64,000 nucleotides of DNA from Accumulibacter sp. (GCF_023806565.1 NZ_JAMTDV010000119.1:1-64000); one strand, 5' to 3'. Counted from the first letter of the stretch, positions 49,419 through 57,150 are shown. The notes: generated by a model from the letters alone, not told the origin. Translations and numbers: made by a program.

Positions 49419-50060
49419 CAAGTTCTCCTGGGAGTAATCGGCAAAGGCGCTGGGCATCGGCTGCGCATCGTCGCAAGAGTCCTGCTGCGCGGCGGCTTCG
49501 AGCGCTTGCACCTGGTAATCGGGAACCACCTGGTTGGCCACGTCGAGCCCTCGCTCGGCGATCAGCCACTCGCGCAGACCGCGCCAGAGCGCGGCGTTCA
49601 CGCTGTCCTCGACACAGGCAAAGGAGACGACGCCCTCGTCGCCATCGGCGAATTCCGGCGAGCGCAGGCCCTTGACGGCCGGCGGCTGCGCGCCGAGAAA
49701 TCCCACGTGGCGCAGGTAATAGACGCCGGGAACCGGGTTGTTCGGCGCGTCCGGAGTGAAGAAGCTCGCCGAAATCTTCTTGAAGCGCCCGGCGTCCACC
49801 AGCTCGGCGAAAGCCGGATCGACCTGGTGCGGCTCGGCTTCGAGCCCGCCCTCGGCGAACGAGAGCGAACGCACCCAGCCATAGGCCGGCCCGTCGGTCT
49901 TCGGGTGGCCGACGACGATCGGCGCTTCGGAGCGAGCAGGGTCGTAGGCCGCGGCCGTGGCCGCCAGGTCCGCATCGGAAAAATCCAGCACGGCGCCGCT
50001 CATCGCGGTATGCCGGCCGGCCCGGAAAATCTGCAGCAGGGAAGAGGTGTTTTTTGCCAT
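48951..50060 (-). CDS. Mu I-like head maturation protease with C-terminal scaffold
   Basis: A 369-residue protein. The start MAKNTSSLLQIFRAGRHTAM at 50060 is chosen; the longer frame to 50141 runs into non-coding sequence. The N-terminal 200 residues (IVVGHPKTDGPAYGWVRSLS, KKISASFF) are the gpI-type serine protease. The C-terminal part is a coiled-coil scaffold that is removed during head maturation. It is the first gene of the leftward structural operon, where Mu has its own promoter (PI). Confidence 0.87.
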   Translation of the reverse strand: MAKNTSSLLQIFRAGRHTAMSGAVLDFSDADLAATAAAYDPARSEAPIVVGHPKTDGPAYGWVRSLSFAEGGLEAEPHQVDPAFAELVDAGRFKKISASFFTPDAPNNPVPGVYYLRHVGFLGAQPPAVKGLRSPEFADGDEGVVSFACVEDSVNAALWRGLREWLIAERGLDVANQVVPDYQVQALEAAAQQDSCDDAQPMPSAFADYSQENLMTPQEMAALQAENAKLRQQVKESADAALAARRAATTARHEAFADTLIGAGRLLPAQRPVAVALLDHLADHDLPASFAEGEESKPLLAGVQSLLESLPVQVSFEDIATREQRGPAVDRNDPVALAKAAQAFQDSEMAAGRSISIEQAVATLAKASR

Positions 50061-50220
50061 GGCGGCATTCTGCCCGGCCCTTCCCCGCGTTTCCGCCGTG
50101 AAGCGCTTCATGTCCCGTCGCGCCACGCGCGCGCGCGACACTCGCTGCCCAGGCCCGATGCGCCGGGTCCGCCTATCCCCCTACCGATCAGGAGACCCCC
50201 ATGCCCTGCGATTCGAACTG

Positions 50221-50445
50221 ATGCCGGAAGCGCTGCGCCAGATTCTGACGGGGAAAGACAACACCACGCACGACCTCGCGCGCTGGCTGGCGGTGGCGTC
50301 GTTTGCCGTCGGGCTGGGACTATCGATCTACGACACCGTCTGGCGCGGCCATCCGTTCAGCCTGCAGGAGTTCGGGATCGGGATCGGATCGATGATGGCC
50401 GGCGTGGGTGCGGCGATCAAACTCAAGGAAGCGAGCGAACCCTGA
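50221..50445 (+). CDS. Holin-like small membrane protein
   Basis: A 74-residue protein with two hydrophobic segments (LAVASFAVGLGLSIYDTV and GIGIGSMMAGVGAAIKL), a size and layout common for phage holins. Its ATG overlaps the stop of a six-codon frame (50202-50222, MPCDSN) that carries the only ribosome site, AGGAG, so translation is likely coupled. First gene of a short plus-strand block next to the protease. Confidence 0.6.
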   Translation: MPEALRQILTGKDNTTHDLARWLAVASFAVGLGLSIYDTVWRGHPFSLQEFGIGIGSMMAGVGAAIKLKEASEP

Positions 50446-50645
50446 AACCGGGAAGCGGGCCGAAAGACCCGATTGGCTGGGCCAAGCGCCCCTGCAGCCC
50501 GACCGCGCTACAGGCGGTGCAGGAGCTCTCGAAGCGCGACCGCCGCTTTCGCCTGATCTGGCAGACGCTGGTCGAGGAAGGCGTGACGACCGAGGGCGGC
50601 AAGATGCTGCAGCGGTGGACGGGGACGGGATGGGAAGCGTTGTGA
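50442..50645 (+). CDS. Small phage protein, unknown, possible CTG start
   Basis: A 67-residue basic protein (PTALQAVQELSKRDRRFRLI, LVEEGVTTEGGKMLQRWTGT). No ATG, GTG or TTG is available at a sensible place; a CTG overlapping the previous stop (CTGA) is the best start. The sequence is compositionally protein-like and lies in frame between two genes. Function unknown. Confidence 0.5.
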   Translation: MKPGSGPKDPIGWAKRPCSPTALQAVQELSKRDRRFRLIWQTLVEEGVTTEGGKMLQRWTGTGWEAL

Positions 50646-50670
50646 GAAGGAATTTTGAGAAGGAAACCTG

Positions 50671-50991
50671 ATGAGTACTTCGTCCCCTGGGCGGCTGGAA
50701 ATCGCCATTTACCTGCTGTCGCTGCTGTTCTTTCCCGCGTTCCTGATGTGGAACGGCTATGTCGTGGCCGCGTTGTGGCAATGGTTCTGCGTGCCGACGT
50801 TCGGCCTGCCGCCGCTCTCGATGCCGGCCACCATGGGGATTTGGCTGCTGCCGACGTACCTGACGCGGCCGTTTCCCGCTGCCCAACCCGAAGAGCACAT
50901 CGCCGATTATTTGGTCCGGGTGACGGAAAGGAACGTCATCAAGCCGTTCGTGGCGTACAGCATCGGCTGGGTGTTGCAACACTGGATGTGA
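50671..50991 (+). CDS. Small phage membrane protein, unknown
   Basis: A 106-residue protein with hydrophobic segments (AIYLLSLLFFPAFLMWNGYV and ATMGIWLLPTYL). AAGGAAA lies before the ATG. Follows the holin-like block and may belong to lysis or superinfection control. Confidence 0.6.
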   Translation: MSTSSPGRLEIAIYLLSLLFFPAFLMWNGYVVAALWQWFCVPTFGLPPLSMPATMGIWLLPTYLTRPFPAAQPEEHIADYLVRVTERNVIKPFVAYSIGWVLQHWM

Positions 50992-51005
50992 GGAAGAAAC
51001 GAGCC

Positions 51006-51386
51006 ATGGAAGAAAAACGAACGATGACCACGAGCGGCTTCCCCTCGCTCGAAAACGCGGGCGCCGATGCGTGGCTGGAGTATGGCCGCGGGGAAGGCGT
51101 AGCCCACCAGTTGCTGCTCTCGTTCCCGTTCCGATTTTGCCAAAGCCGGATTGAAACGGGATTCTGGCTGGAGTTCTCCACGCCGCAAGGCCCACTGATG
51201 GGATGGATGCGCTTCGAGTTTCTTACAAGCTTGAGGGGTCAAGCCATTTTTGCAGCAGCAGAATGGCGTCCGGCACATGGTCCAGCGCCGCGTCCAGAAG
51301 GCGTTTGGTTAGGTGCTTCAGCGCCTCGGCAGGTAAGGAGCGAAGCGCCTCCACCAGTCGCTTCTTCTCGCCTGGAGGAAGCGTAG
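51006..51386 (+). CDS. Doubtful small phage protein, 3' end overlapping an opposite gene
   Basis: The first 70 residues (MEEKRTMTTSGFPSLENAGA onward, with WLEYGRGEGVAHQLLLSFPF) look protein-like. The last 55 run antisense to the 3' end of the gene at 51223-51708 and look random. It may be a real gene whose end was lost. Function unknown. Confidence 0.4.
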   Translation: MEEKRTMTTSGFPSLENAGADAWLEYGRGEGVAHQLLLSFPFRFCQSRIETGFWLEFSTPQGPLMGWMRFEFLTSLRGQAIFAAAEWRPAHGPAPRPEGVWLGASAPRQVRSEAPPPVASSRLEEA

Positions 51387-51708
51387 ATGCAGCAATTTTG
51401 CTGGCGATGAGTTCGCGCAGCGTATCGGCATGGAGCTTGACCACCGTCACGCCAAGGATGGCGGAGAGACCTCCATCGTCCGCAAGAAAATCCATTCCGC
51501 GAGCGGTGATGGACGATACGAGGATCTGGTAAGGAGCGCCGAGAACATCGCGCTCCATATTGGTGACCAGGCCATGCTCTTCGAGGTAACGCAAGTTCGC
51601 GCTGGCGATTGCGTTGTCCAATCCCAAAGGCTCGATTTCCACCTGCACCGGGTAAGCGGCCGCAAGGGTCTCCAGCAATTGGCGCTGCACGGTTCGATCA
51701 AGAATCAT
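51223..51708 (-). CDS. Phage protein next to the repressor, winged-helix-like
   Basis: A 161-residue helical protein. The start MILDRTVQRQLLETLAAAYP at 51708 has GGAG upstream; an earlier in-frame start adds an unlikely prefix. Residues 45-80 (NLRYLEEHGLV, QILVSSITARGMDFLADDG) look like a winged helix. Located beside the immunity repressor in the same direction, it could aid lysogenic control. Not recognised further. Confidence 0.6.
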   Translation of the reverse strand: MILDRTVQRQLLETLAAAYPVQVEIEPLGLDNAIASANLRYLEEHGLVTNMERDVLGAPYQILVSSITARGMDFLADDGGLSAILGVTVVKLHADTLRELIASKIAASTLPPGEKKRLVEALRSLPAEALKHLTKRLLDAALDHVPDAILLLQKWLDPSSL

Positions 51709-51864
51709 CTTCGAAGCTCCAGGTGAGAGACAAGCAGAACGCATCCATCCCGGTTCCCCTTCGAAAAATCCGGCCTCCGCGCGGCCTCTGTGCGTTTATA
51801 AACGGCCTTTCGCGTTCCGGGCAGGGGAAGGCATCGGGCGCGGCGGGCGGGGCGCTAGCGGGCT

Positions 51865-52209
51865 TCAGGCGGATTCGGCGGCGCCGGGGCAATCGTGTTT
51901 CGCGAACAGATCGCTCGTCGCCCGCAGCGCGGCGCGCGCCGCTTCCGGACTGTGGCGGTAGTTGTCCAGGAGGGCGGATTCTTCGGGGGTGAGCGAAGAC
52001 ATGCCCGGAGATCGCTGACCGGTTAGCACATAGAGGACATCTGCTCGGGCCTGCGTCGCTGCAGCCAGATAACTCGCGTCTGGCAGGCGTTCGTCCTTTT
52101 CGTAGTTTCGCTGAGACCGCATCGTTACTCCGCAGATCTCCGCCATCGCGGCCTGGCTCATGCCAATCCGCTCGCGTTCTTCCCGCAAACGATTTCCGAT
52201 AGTGGGCAC
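51865..52209 (-). CDS. Immunity repressor, XRE type
   Basis: A 114-residue protein starting GTG (MPTIGNRLREERERIGMSQA), with a helix-turn-helix at about 17-45 (SQAAMAEICGVTMRSQRNYE). It is divergent from the Ner-like gene, as the Mu c repressor is from ner. Its ribosome site GAGGAAC lies inside one copy of the operator repeat, so self-control is likely. Confidence 0.8.
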   Translation of the reverse strand: MPTIGNRLREERERIGMSQAAMAEICGVTMRSQRNYEKDERLPDASYLAAATQARADVLYVLTGQRSPGMSSLTPEESALLDNYRHSPEAARAALRATSDLFAKHDCPGAAESA

Positions 52210-52210
52210 A

Positions 52211-52257
52211 TTAGTTCCTCATAGCGCTTGACAAGGGGTACGTTTGTTCCTCATAAT
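52211..52257 (+). promoter_or_regulatory. Early promoter and operator repeats
   Basis: TTGACA (52228-52233) and CATAAT (52252-52257) with an 18-base gap form a strong sigma-70 promoter for the rightward early operon. Two identical GTTCCTCATA repeats (52214-52223 and 52246-52255), 32 bases apart, flank the -35 and overlap the -10, so a bound repressor would block it. Confidence 0.75.
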
Positions 52258-52321
52258 TCGCCTAACAAATTCACTTGCACATGCAACAAAAACCACACGT
52301 TGACGGCGTCAGACCCAGACC

Positions 52322-52573
52322 ATGCACCCAGAAGACATCAAATCGTCGATCCGCAAGACTGGCACCACTGCCAGCGATGTAGCGCGCGGCCTGGGTGTCA
52401 GCCATCAGGCGGTCTCCTATGTGGTTCGGGGCCGTCACCGTTCCCTCCGCATCGCCCGCCGCATCTGCGAGTTGACGGGGCTGGACCCCAACGTCGCCTG
52501 GCCGGGCCGCTACCCAGAATTACGCATCCGCCCCATCACCCCCCAATCCCCCCACTTTCAGGAGGTCGCATGA
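52322..52573 (+). CDS. Ner-like DNA-binding protein
   Basis: An 83-residue protein starting MHPEDIKSSIRKTGTTASDV, with a Ner/Nlp helix-turn-helix (GVSHQAVSYVVRGRH, ELTGLDPNVAWPGRY). In Mu, Ner turns down the early and repressor promoters. First gene of the early operon. Confidence 0.85.
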   Translation: MHPEDIKSSIRKTGTTASDVARGLGVSHQAVSYVVRGRHRSLRIARRICELTGLDPNVAWPGRYPELRIRPITPQSPHFQEVA

Positions 52574-52896
52574 ACCCGCCCGTTCGCCGTTCGCTGCCGG
52601 TTCGTCCCGGACGTTTTTCACGGAATCGTGAGAAAAGAATCGAGAAACGACGTATGGACTTGGCGCTGGCGGGGTTCGTCAGCTTTTTACAAGCCGCAAG
52701 ACCGGAGACGGCGGATCCTGCGGACGCAGCCACTGCAGCATCATCGCCAGGGGAGCTGCTTCCAGGTCACTCTGAGACATCGCCTGCAGACGTTGATCAA
52801 TTAGATATTCCAACGCCTGCCGGTCAATCGATCCGCTCGATTCCAGGGCAACCACTACGAGCTGCAGCGCATGCAGTATCCCTGCCGTCAGTTTGA
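52570..52896 (+). CDS. Doubtful early frame, overlapped by an opposite gene
   Basis: The ATG overlaps the Ner stop and follows AGGAGG. The first 36 residues (MNPPVRRSLPVRPGRFSRNR) are basic and plausible. From 52679 on the frame is antisense to a better-looking minus-strand gene. It may be a short gene whose end has been replaced. Function unknown. Confidence 0.35.
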   Translation: MNPPVRRSLPVRPGRFSRNREKRIEKRRMDLALAGFVSFLQAARPETADPADAATAASSPGELLPGHSETSPADVDQLDIPTPAGQSIRSIPGQPLRAAAHAVSLPSV

Positions 52897-52924
52897 CGAC
52901 CGATTCATCTACCGATTTTTCCAT
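52679..52924 (-). CDS. Small helical protein in the early region, opposite strand
   Basis: An 81-residue protein (MEKSVDESVVKLTAGILHAL, IDRQALEYLIDQRLQAMS) with AAGGAAAG before its ATG. It is the second of two leftward frames inside the rightward early operon. Not recognised. Confidence 0.55.
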   Translation of the reverse strand: MEKSVDESVVKLTAGILHALQLVVVALESSGSIDRQALEYLIDQRLQAMSQSDLEAAPLAMMLQWLRPQDPPSPVLRLVKS

Positions 52925-52959
52925 GGCTTTCTTTCCTTTCCATCATTACAGGAGGTCGC

Positions 52960-53157
52960 ATGACGTCGTCTGCATGGTCTTCGATCGATTTCGACCGCCC
53001 CTTCATTGTCGCCGCAGCGATGCCGGCAGCGCTCCTCTCGGAACTTCGAAACCAGATCGATCTTGCACTGGAAAGGGGAGATTCATTCGATGCATTAAGA
53101 ACAGCAGTGCTGCCCCTGTTCGAGCGGACCTGGGAAGACCGGAAGGAACCGGAATGA
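52960..53157 (+). CDS. Small early phage protein, unknown
   Basis: A 65-residue protein (MTSSAWSSIDFDRPFIVAAA, FERTWEDRKEPE) with AGGAGG before the ATG. The 15 bases up to and including the start (CAGGAGGTCGCATGA) are identical to those before the frame at 52570. Its 3' two thirds overlap the end of an opposite gene. Function unknown. Confidence 0.5.
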   Translation: MTSSAWSSIDFDRPFIVAAAMPAALLSELRNQIDLALERGDSFDALRTAVLPLFERTWEDRKEPE

Positions 53158-53485
53158 GCGGACTCCCGGCACGTTCATTGGCCAAGGCCACAACGAGGGC
53201 CTGCTGCTGTCGTTCGAGGAGAACGCGCCAGGTGCCGGCGTCCAGATCTGCCCAATCCGCGCCCGGCCGATGGAAAGCCAACGCCTCGATGGCTGCGTCC
53301 GCTGCCGCTTCGCAGGAAGCGTCATACGGCAAGGATCGGATCTGGTGGAAGTTGGCGCGAAACCGTTCGTTGATTGGCCAGAGGGCCTCGGCGGATTCCC
53401 ATCCCGACAAGCGTACCGGCGTGGTTTTCTCCAGCGGCTTGGCGAGCACCTGCTCGAAATAGGCTTTCAACAGATCGAAATTCAT
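53003..53485 (-). CDS. Unknown protein in the early region, opposite strand
   Basis: A 160-residue protein (MNFDLLKAYFEQVLAKPLEK, LSGWESAEALWPINERFRAN, ADLDAGTWRVLLERQQQAL) with GGAGG just before the ATG. The first 110 codons have strongly GC-rich third bases, as expected for a real gene; the last 50 overlap the plus-strand gene at 52960 and are less convincing. Upstream partner of 52679-52924. Not recognised. Confidence 0.6.
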   Translation of the reverse strand: MNFDLLKAYFEQVLAKPLEKTTPVRLSGWESAEALWPINERFRANFHQIRSLPYDASCEAAADAAIEALAFHRPGADWADLDAGTWRVLLERQQQALVVALANERAGSPLIPVPSGLPRSARTGAALLFLMHRMNLPFPVQDRSGFEVPRGALPASLRRQ

Positions 53486-53511
53486 TTCCTCCCCCTTTCG
53501 GAGCCCACCTC

Positions 53512-53694
53512 ATGAACACCACCCAATTTCTCTTCGCCGACCTGAAGCGGCGCGTCGAACTGTTCGAAGCCGAGATGTCGATGCCGAATCGGCGCAACGC
53601 GGATCTGCTGGCGGAATCGATCGTGCTCTCGGCCGAGCACCTGCACGCGCAGGTGCGGATCGACTTCGCCGGGCTCGAACGCAAGACCCATTGA
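53512..53694 (+). CDS. Small early phage protein, unknown
   Basis: A 60-residue helical protein (MNTTQFLFADLKRRVELFEA, NRRNADLLAESIVLSAEHLH). GGAG lies before the ATG. It begins 26 bases from the divergent leftward gene. Its function is unknown. Confidence 0.6.
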   Translation: MNTTQFLFADLKRRVELFEAEMSMPNRRNADLLAESIVLSAEHLHAQVRIDFAGLERKTH

Positions 53695-53727
53695 CTCACA
53701 AATTAGCCTAACGACTAGGGAAAAGCA

Positions 53728-53940
53728 ATGCAGATGGCCGACATCCAGTGCCTGCTGAAGAAGGCCGGCATCAGCCAATCGGACCTGGCCCGGCAGCTGA
53801 ACGTCTCGAAGGTGACGGTGGGCTACGTGCTCGCCGGGATCACCACCAGCCGGCGCGTGGCGCTGGCGATCGCGCAGGTAACCGGGCGGACGCTGGAAGA
53901 GCTCTGGCCGGGCAAATACCCGCAGGAGGAAACGGTATGA
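53728..53940 (+). CDS. Second Ner-like helix-turn-helix protein
   Basis: A 70-residue DNA-binding protein (MQMADIQCLLKKAGISQSDL, LNVSKVTVGYVLAGITTSRR, LEELWPGKYP) that ends like the Ner-like protein at 52322 (WPGKYP against WPGRYP). The two are likely paralogues. GCCTAAC occurs upstream of both. Confidence 0.75.
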   Translation: MQMADIQCLLKKAGISQSDLARQLNVSKVTVGYVLAGITTSRRVALAIAQVTGRTLEELWPGKYPQEETV

Positions 53941-54116
53941 ACCGAATTTCGCTGGATCGCCTGCGCCTGGCGATCCGCCATGGCATCGCGGTGCATTCCA
54001 GCCTGCTGGGCGGCTGGCTGATGGCGAAACCGAGGAGCAGCCGCCGCGCGCCGTGCGAACGCGCCGGCGCTTCGCTCGGCCAGGCGCCGCGGGCGAAGGG
54101 CCGGAGGGCGGCATGA
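53937..54116 (+). CDS. Small early phage protein, unknown
   Basis: A 59-residue basic frame (MNRISLDRLRLAIRHGIAVH) linked to both neighbours by ATGA overlaps. The C-terminal half is Arg/Ala-rich. The tight coupling supports it; the sequence gives no function. Confidence 0.5.
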   Translation: MNRISLDRLRLAIRHGIAVHSSLLGGWLMAKPRSSRRAPCERAGASLGQAPRAKGRRAA

Positions 54117-54421
54117 ACGAGACGATGCCCAACAACGCGGCGCAACTGCGACTGATCGACGTGATCCGGGCGCTGGCCGGCAACGAGGTGTTCGGGCGGC
54201 GGCTGGCCGACGTGGCAGCGGATCTGCGCCTGCCGGAACCGATGATCCTGCGCGATCTGCAGGCGCTGGCGCACAAGGGCTGGGCGGTGCAGGACGAGAG
54301 CAAGCGCTGGCGGCTGGGGCCGGAAGTGGTGCAGATCGCGGTGCAGTTTTCCTTCGGCCTGCGCTCGGCGCAGGCGAAGGTGGCGGAAGTGGAGCAGCGC
54401 TACACGCGGCTGCCGACGTAA
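54113..54421 (+). CDS. IclR-like winged-helix protein of the early operon
   Basis: A 102-residue protein with a helix-turn-helix of the IclR N-terminal type (RLIDVIRALAGNEVFGRRLA, LPEPMILRDLQALAHKGWAV, KRWRLGPEVVQIA). Such small winged-helix proteins are common in early operons of Mu-like phages, where they may regulate transcription. No ligand domain. Confidence 0.75.
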   Translation: MNETMPNNAAQLRLIDVIRALAGNEVFGRRLADVAADLRLPEPMILRDLQALAHKGWAVQDESKRWRLGPEVVQIAVQFSFGLRSAQAKVAEVEQRYTRLPT

Positions 54422-54443
54422 TTTCATTGCACGGGAGAGCTTG

Positions 54444-55277
54444 ATGGAACAAGAAGAACACGCGGGCGTGCCGGCGCCGATCGGCATCGAAGCCCTGCAA
54501 CTGCAGGCGCAGGACGAAATCGAGACGCGCCAGGTGCTGACGCGCTTCGGCTACGAGGGAACGCTCGAGCAGGTGATCGGCGAAACGCGGATGCGGATGC
54601 GGCGCAGCACCGAGGATCTGGTCGAGATCGGGCGCGCGGTGCTCGCGTTTCGCGAGCTGCCACGAGGGGGATATGGTCCAGCGGTAAAGGCCATTGGCCT
54701 CTCCGAGGGTACCGCCCTTAGGCTGGCAAACGTCGCGCTCAAGTTTCTCGGGCACGATCATCGACGGCCGTTGCTGACGCTGGACCGCAGCAAGGTGTAT
54801 GAGCTGGCGCTGCTCGACGAAACGGAACTTGATGCGCTGGCGGCAGACCCGGCGAAACTGGACCAGGTCGAGCGGATGAGCGTCAGCGAATTGAAACGCG
54901 AACTGCGCGCGGCGAAGCAGGGGCTGGAAGACAAGGATGGCCTGATCCGGCGCGTGCAGGACGAGAACGCGGCGCTGCGCGAGCGCGAGATTGCCCGCGA
55001 CCGCTGCCCGCCCGATGAGGAATCGCGGCGCCGCGCCGAGCGGATGAACGCGAACCACGAAGCGGCGCAGCGGGCGCTGGTGGCGGTGAGCGATTTCATT
55101 CTGTCGATCACCCGCACGCGCGAACTGTGCGACACGGCTGAGAAAGAGCACGCCGACGGCACGGCCTGCTGGCTGGCGCAGCAGATCAGCCAGCTTTACC
55201 TCAACCACGGCATTGCGGTGGATTTCGCCGAAATCGTGACGCCGAGTTGGTCCACATCGGCTGCGACGGACGCATGA
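54444..55277 (+). CDS. Early phage protein with ParB-like helical region and coiled coil
   Basis: A 277-residue protein preceding the transposase. Residues 45-100 (MRRSTEDLVEIGRAVLAFRE, GYGPAVKAIGLSEGTALRLA) resemble DUF3102-type helix-turn-helix proteins. Residues 145-185 form a coiled coil (LKRELRAAKQGLEDKDGLIR). Function unknown; DNA binding is likely. Confidence 0.6.
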   Translation: MEQEEHAGVPAPIGIEALQLQAQDEIETRQVLTRFGYEGTLEQVIGETRMRMRRSTEDLVEIGRAVLAFRELPRGGYGPAVKAIGLSEGTALRLANVALKFLGHDHRRPLLTLDRSKVYELALLDETELDALAADPAKLDQVERMSVSELKRELRAAKQGLEDKDGLIRRVQDENAALREREIARDRCPPDEESRRRAERMNANHEAAQRALVAVSDFILSITRTRELCDTAEKEHADGTACWLAQQISQLYLNHGIAVDFAEIVTPSWSTSAATDA

Positions 55278-55287
55278 GGGGAATGGA

Positions 55288-57150
55288 ATGCTCGCCATGC
55301 CGCCGTCCGCTACGCAACTGCCGCACGTCCTGATGCTTGCCGCCGAACTGCCCGGCTTGCCGCATGGGCACGGCACGCCGCGCGTGCGGTCGATCGCCGA
55401 GCATCTCGGGATCTCGGTGCAGACGCTCTGGAAATGGGTCAAGGAGGCCGGCTACGCCAGCGACCGCAAACGGCGGTCGGACGCCGGCAAGCTGAAAGCG
55501 GTGAGCGAAGAGCAGGTACGCCGGATGGCGGCGATCCGCTTCGCCGGCGCGCGCGAAACGGGCAAAGTGCTGCCGACGCTGGAAATGGCGAGGGACATCG
55601 CTAACGCCAACGCGCCGGTGGACCCGGCCACCGGCGAGGTGGCGGTGACGACGGCGCATGCCTCGACGATCTCGCGGGCGATGAAGCGGATCGGCTGCCA
55701 CAGCGAGCAACTGCTGCGCGCCTCGGCGGCGCAGCCGATGAAATCGCTGCATCCGAATCACGTGTGGCAGTGCGACGTCTCGACCTGCGTGCTGTTCTAC
55801 CTGGCCAATGGCGGCATGGAGATTTGCGACACCGCCGCATTCAACAAGAACAAGCCGGCCAATTTCGCGCGCGTGCAGGAGCTGCGCGTGCAGCGCTACC
55901 TGGTGGTGGATCACTGCAGCGGCGCGTTCTACCTGCAGTACCTGCCGGGGCACGAGACGGCGCAGAACCTGTTGGACTTTTTGATTCCGGCGTTCCACCC
56001 GCGCGACGGCCAACCCTTCTACGGGGTGCCGAAGATGCTCTTGGTCGACCCGGGTTCGGCGCAGGCTTCCGGCCTGGTGCGCAGCCTGACGCGAGCGCTG
56101 GAGATCGACGTGCGCGTGCACACCGCCGGCAATCCGCGCGCCAAGGGCGCCGTCGAATCGCTGCACAACCACATCGAGCGGCAGTTCGAGGGACGGCTGC
56201 AGGCGCAGCGGGTGCGCGACTTCGCGCAGCTCAACGAACTCGCCGGGCTATGGAGCGCGGCGTATCAAACGACGGCGATCCACGGCCGCACGGGGAGAAC
56301 GCGCTTCTCCGGCTGGCAGGAGATCGCCCGCTACCCCGGCGCGCTGCGCCTGGCGCCAGGGCCGGAAATCACGCGCGCGCTGGTGATGAGCGAGCCGACG
56401 AAGCGGGTGGTCGATCAACTGCTGCGCATTTCCTTCGCGATTCCCGGGCACGGACAGCATTTCTACTCGGTGGCCGGGATTCCCGGCGCGGCGTTCAAAG
56501 AGAAGCTGTTCGTGGTGGCGTCGCCGTACCACCTGCCGGATATCGACGTGCTGGCGCACGACGCGGAAGGCCGCGAGGTGCGCCATCGGCGGTCGCCGCT
56601 CGTCGAGGACGAATGGGGCTACCAGAAAGACGCCGCGACCTTCGGCGAGGAATACCAGCGCCCGGCCGATTCGCACCTCGATGTCGAGCGCAAGCGCGCG
56701 CGGCGCGCCGCCTGGGGCAGCGACGACGAGGCGGAGATCGCGAAGAAGCGGCGGGGAGTCGCCGGCAAGCGCGGGGTGGCGTTCGACGGCGCGGTGGATG
56801 CGTTCGCCGATGTCCGCCAGACGCCGGTGCCGATGTATCTGCCGCTGGCCGGAACGGCGATCGAAGCGGCGGTGCCACTGCAGGAAAGCGTGATGAGCGC
56901 GACCGCGGCGTGCCTGCGCATGCATGCGCTGCTCGGCGACGCCTGGCAGCCCGAGCACTACGCCTGGATCACCAAGCGCTTTTCCGGCGGCATCAGCGAA
57001 GCGCAGTTCGCGCAGCTCGCGGAGCAGTGGCGGGGGGTCGCCCTCACTCCCGGCCTCTCTCCCGGGGGGAGAGAGGGGGTCAGCGCCTTCCCTCTACCCC
57101 CGGGAGAGGGATCGAGGGTGAGGGATGAAGAGGAGCGGAAAGCATGCTGA
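55288..57150 (+). CDS. MuA-type DDE transposase, C-terminus extended by a repeat
   Basis: A 620-residue transposase. Residues 30-60 are a helix-turn-helix (SIAEHLGISVQTLWKWVKEA). The rve catalytic domain has Asp163 (VWQCDVS), Asp254 (LVDPGS) and Glu290 (KGAVESLHNH), with the usual 35-residue spacing. A Mu-type C-terminal barrel and tail follow. The last 35 residues (from about 585, LTPGLSPGGREGVS onward) are encoded by the dispersed repeat at 57040-57124. The MuB contact region of Mu transposase lies at the C-terminus, so this extension could matter. Confidence 0.92.
   Translation: MLAMPPSATQLPHVLMLAAELPGLPHGHGTPRVRSIAEHLGISVQTLWKWVKEAGYASDRKRRSDAGKLKAVSEEQVRRMAAIRFAGARETGKVLPTLEMARDIANANAPVDPATGEVAVTTAHASTISRAMKRIGCHSEQLLRASAAQPMKSLHPNHVWQCDVSTCVLFYLANGGMEICDTAAFNKNKPANFARVQELRVQRYLVVDHCSGAFYLQYLPGHETAQNLLDFLIPAFHPRDGQPFYGVPKMLLVDPGSAQASGLVRSLTRALEIDVRVHTAGNPRAKGAVESLHNHIERQFEGRLQAQRVRDFAQLNELAGLWSAAYQTTAIHGRTGRTRFSGWQEIARYPGALRLAPGPEITRALVMSEPTKRVVDQLLRISFAIPGHGQHFYSVAGIPGAAFKEKLFVVASPYHLPDIDVLAHDAEGREVRHRRSPLVEDEWGYQKDAATFGEEYQRPADSHLDVERKRARRAAWGSDDEAEIAKKRRGVAGKRGVAFDGAVDAFADVRQTPVPMYLPLAGTAIEAAVPLQESVMSATAACLRMHALLGDAWQPEHYAWITKRFSGGISEAQFAQLAEQWRGVALTPGLSPGGREGVSAFPLPPGEGSRVRDEEERKAC
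57040..57124. repeat. GC-rich palindromic repeat, copy B
   Basis: It begins GCCCTCACTCCCGGCCTCTC, has the same inverted arms and end (ATCGAGGGTGAGGG) as copy A at 45654-45754, and a shorter different middle. It lies in frame inside the 3' end of the transposase gene. Confidence 0.85.
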
